From: JBCCGG01 sp039029395 | GTDB taxonomy: Bacteria; Pseudomonadota; Alphaproteobacteria; Kiloniellales; JAKSDN01 | NCBI GenBank assembly: GCA_039029395.1 | Contig: JBCCGG010000008.1 | Coordinates: 1 to 64,000, forward strand | Direction: 5' to 3' | DNA: 64,000 bases | Shown here: positions 63,601 to 64,000 of the stretch, piece after piece | How the letters are laid out: each line of letters starts with the position of its first letter | Numbering within the stretch: the first letter of the stretch is position 1 | Notes under the pieces: model-generated | Seen by the model: only the letters and a program-made list of their open reading frames with translations | What the model was told of the DNA's origin: nothing | Databases searched by the model: none | Translations under genes and position numbers: made by a program

Positions 63601-64000
63601 AGGGCGCGCTCGCTGTCTCTCTCCAAGGTGACCGGCGCGCCCCAGAAGAATACGCCGTAACTTCCTTTTTCGTCGGAGCAGATGTCCTTCAAGAACCCGT
63701 CATATCGATCTAACAGACCTAGAATTCCTGCAAAAACACTGTCGAGCTTGTCCCAGCCGTAGTCGGGGGTCACGCCCAGGAAAACGCTCACGATGTTTCG
63801 AAACTCGCCCTTCAAGCGGCTGTGAATGGCCGGGTGAGGCACGAAGAGCGGTGCGACCTCGTCGAGCTCCGGCTTCTTTTGGTACGGCAGGGTCGCCGCC
63901 TGCAGGTCGGGCTCACCCTGTAGTACCGCGAAGCCGTCGTCTACCAAACTCATTGGGATCGTGCTTGGCGGCGCCAAGCCGGATTGCGGGTCCGGCGCGA
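60600..64000 (-). CDS. Soluble adenylyl cyclase-like AAA/TPR protein (5' partial)
   Basis: A large signal protein, cut by the window end; the frame stays open beyond 63977, so residues are counted from there. Residues about 50-220 form a class III nucleotide cyclase domain (VRAGVTYGTAHSGLIG, YSCHGSKVNLAARLMAAAPWGEVWC), like the second cyclase domain of mammalian ADCY10. A P-loop NTPase follows (GEPGIGKT, about 266-273), with LVLELEDLHWFDRESMDFL as Walker B. The C-terminal 500 residues are TPR-like repeats. A first cyclase domain probably lies beyond the window. It may sense bicarbonate or pH or act as a STAND-type regulator; its link to the YcaO operon is unproven. Confidence 0.85.
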   Translation of the reverse strand, partial: APDPQSGLAPPSTIPMSLVDDGFAVLQGEPDLQAATLPYQKKPELDEVAPLFVPHPAIHSRLKGEFRNIVSVFLGVTPDYGWDKLDSVFAGILGLLDRYDGFLKDICSDEKGSYGVFFWGAPVTLERDSERALAFVNDVLEQEGDGVRAGVTYGTAHSGLIGAPWRQEYSCHGSKVNLAARLMAAAPWGEVWCDQQIGESAKRQFAFTALGTKPFKGFADHLPVNKLAGRALGEPASQDLPGLLDRGNEIDQLRRAIEPITEGDFAGATVIYGEPGIGKTALVQGAREAWAEALAANRMNWLTCSADETWAQPFAPFRRCLEAYFEIPPGAKGDERRASFEWGFTSFLSQILNDDLRQELMRTESFLAAVLEIFTPNSLYEQVGQALRQENTLLALKCFFQAESLHQPLVLELEDLHWFDRESMDFLAHLTRGCEGVPLCLVGTCRYDDQGRTIDLGLDPGVPIHRIELGYLSEDSARESAQRLLGGEISESLLEFLMEKSNGNPLYLEQLVLALREGELIERVIHGTLERFELSGAAGDQVPAGIALIVISRLDRLPVPVKETVQMGAVLGQEVYLRLLGRMLRNEQRAERDAAYALAQQIWVEETTHCFRFRHALLRDSAYAMQLHSRRIKLHRLAALAVESLYPPDTPGYYATLAYHHECSGNSAKAIDYLEKAAEDAAQKYQVQAVIGFLERLLNQSLPPAKRIEALAKLARHLNISGLWERSGEITREVLALLDPETFSSLRAQMLINLGDTYRCRNLHDEARRYLDEAIAGCRDSGDRELLARAYLIKAGSHKYGGELRESLQLYELSSDIGEEIADRPILATAWAGQGSAYGLLGEFAKAKALDLKAIELLDELGLKSELSLPLVNVSLECYYMGDHEEALDLFVRSAKLCQEIGERVSLWLSYHFMGCVESAAGRHERAIDHFTQALRIRAEFASDGIPYHTRPYLAEAHFALGDYRQSAQDILDHLDDAERAKGDRSYGYAYLMVARLLIAQRDMLSSKQVERNELKALNDALRTIGLRTGFPPDPERFFSFALQQAIEGNTLALIELVRTLGYYGSFLITNGTDPERGRAYLRVGRDIALHRAMKSEEATIESLAERLEVNLAFSGPAPNLGDIKRALASSA

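Overview
The window holds two unlike parts. Positions 1 to about 2960 carry the 3' part of a secreted repeat protein ending in a dockerin-like calcium-loop domain, and the C-terminal two thirds of a glycogen phosphorylase whose homology stops abruptly near 2960. The style of this end (xxGDxNxDGxxDLSDGI loops, visibly lower GC, different third-base use) suggests a Planctomycetota-like genome. From about 3 kb to the end the DNA is GC-rich, densely packed with 1-14 bp gene overlaps, and its gene content fits a heterotrophic alphaproteobacterium (Rhodospirillales-like; inferred, no marker gene present). The contig is probably chimeric, or rearranged, near 2960-3280.

Layout of the main part. (1) 3.3-20.5 kb: a lipid and glycoconjugate locus. 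It has an acyl carrier protein, a serine-palmitoyltransferase-type enzyme, LptF/LptG, a fatty-acid hydroxylase, a GNAT-like protein resembling bacterial ceramide synthase, an NTP-transferase, a GT8-like/ELM1 fusion, a 2OG-Fe(II) oxygenase, a sulfotransferase and three glycosyltransferases. On the opposite strand are a polysaccharide flippase, a Tam41-like nucleotidyltransferase and a lipid (ceramide-type) kinase. Together they read as synthesis, decoration and export of an anionic glyco-sphingolipid. (2) 20.54-20.73 kb: a perfect FNR/FixK box followed by a hairpin-rich stretch and a terminator, a candidate small RNA. (3) 20.7-35.4 kb: methylated-amine catabolism, with heterotetrameric sarcosine oxidase soxBDAG, a TMADH-like flavoenzyme, a LysR regulator, a Tat-exported binding protein, a dimethylglycine-dehydrogenase-like protein and a non-pyrrolysine MttB-family methyltransferase. 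(4) 35.4-40.9 kb: a LysR regulator divergent from glutaryl-CoA dehydrogenase, a fused 2-oxoacid dehydrogenase E1 and a FabD-like protein. (5) 40.9-44.3 kb: a D-2-hydroxyacid dehydrogenase and a Rieske oxygenase divergent from a LysR regulator. (6) 44.3-55.5 kb: a form I aerobic carbon monoxide dehydrogenase cluster (coxC-like, coxMSLDEFG, a second XdhC-type gene and a MoeA/MobA-type fusion). CoxL carries the AYRCSFR signature. (7) 55.5-64 kb: a BBE-type flavoprotein divergent from a YcaO-TfuA-methyltransferase cassette, which runs into a large soluble-adenylyl-cyclase-like AAA/TPR protein cut by the window end.

The most novel-looking parts are the lipid locus (dedicated LptFG, sulfotransferase, Tam41-like enzyme plus lipid kinase), the YcaO-TfuA cassette without an obvious precursor, and the FNR-box small-RNA candidate. 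Functions were assigned by reading motifs; no database search was run.
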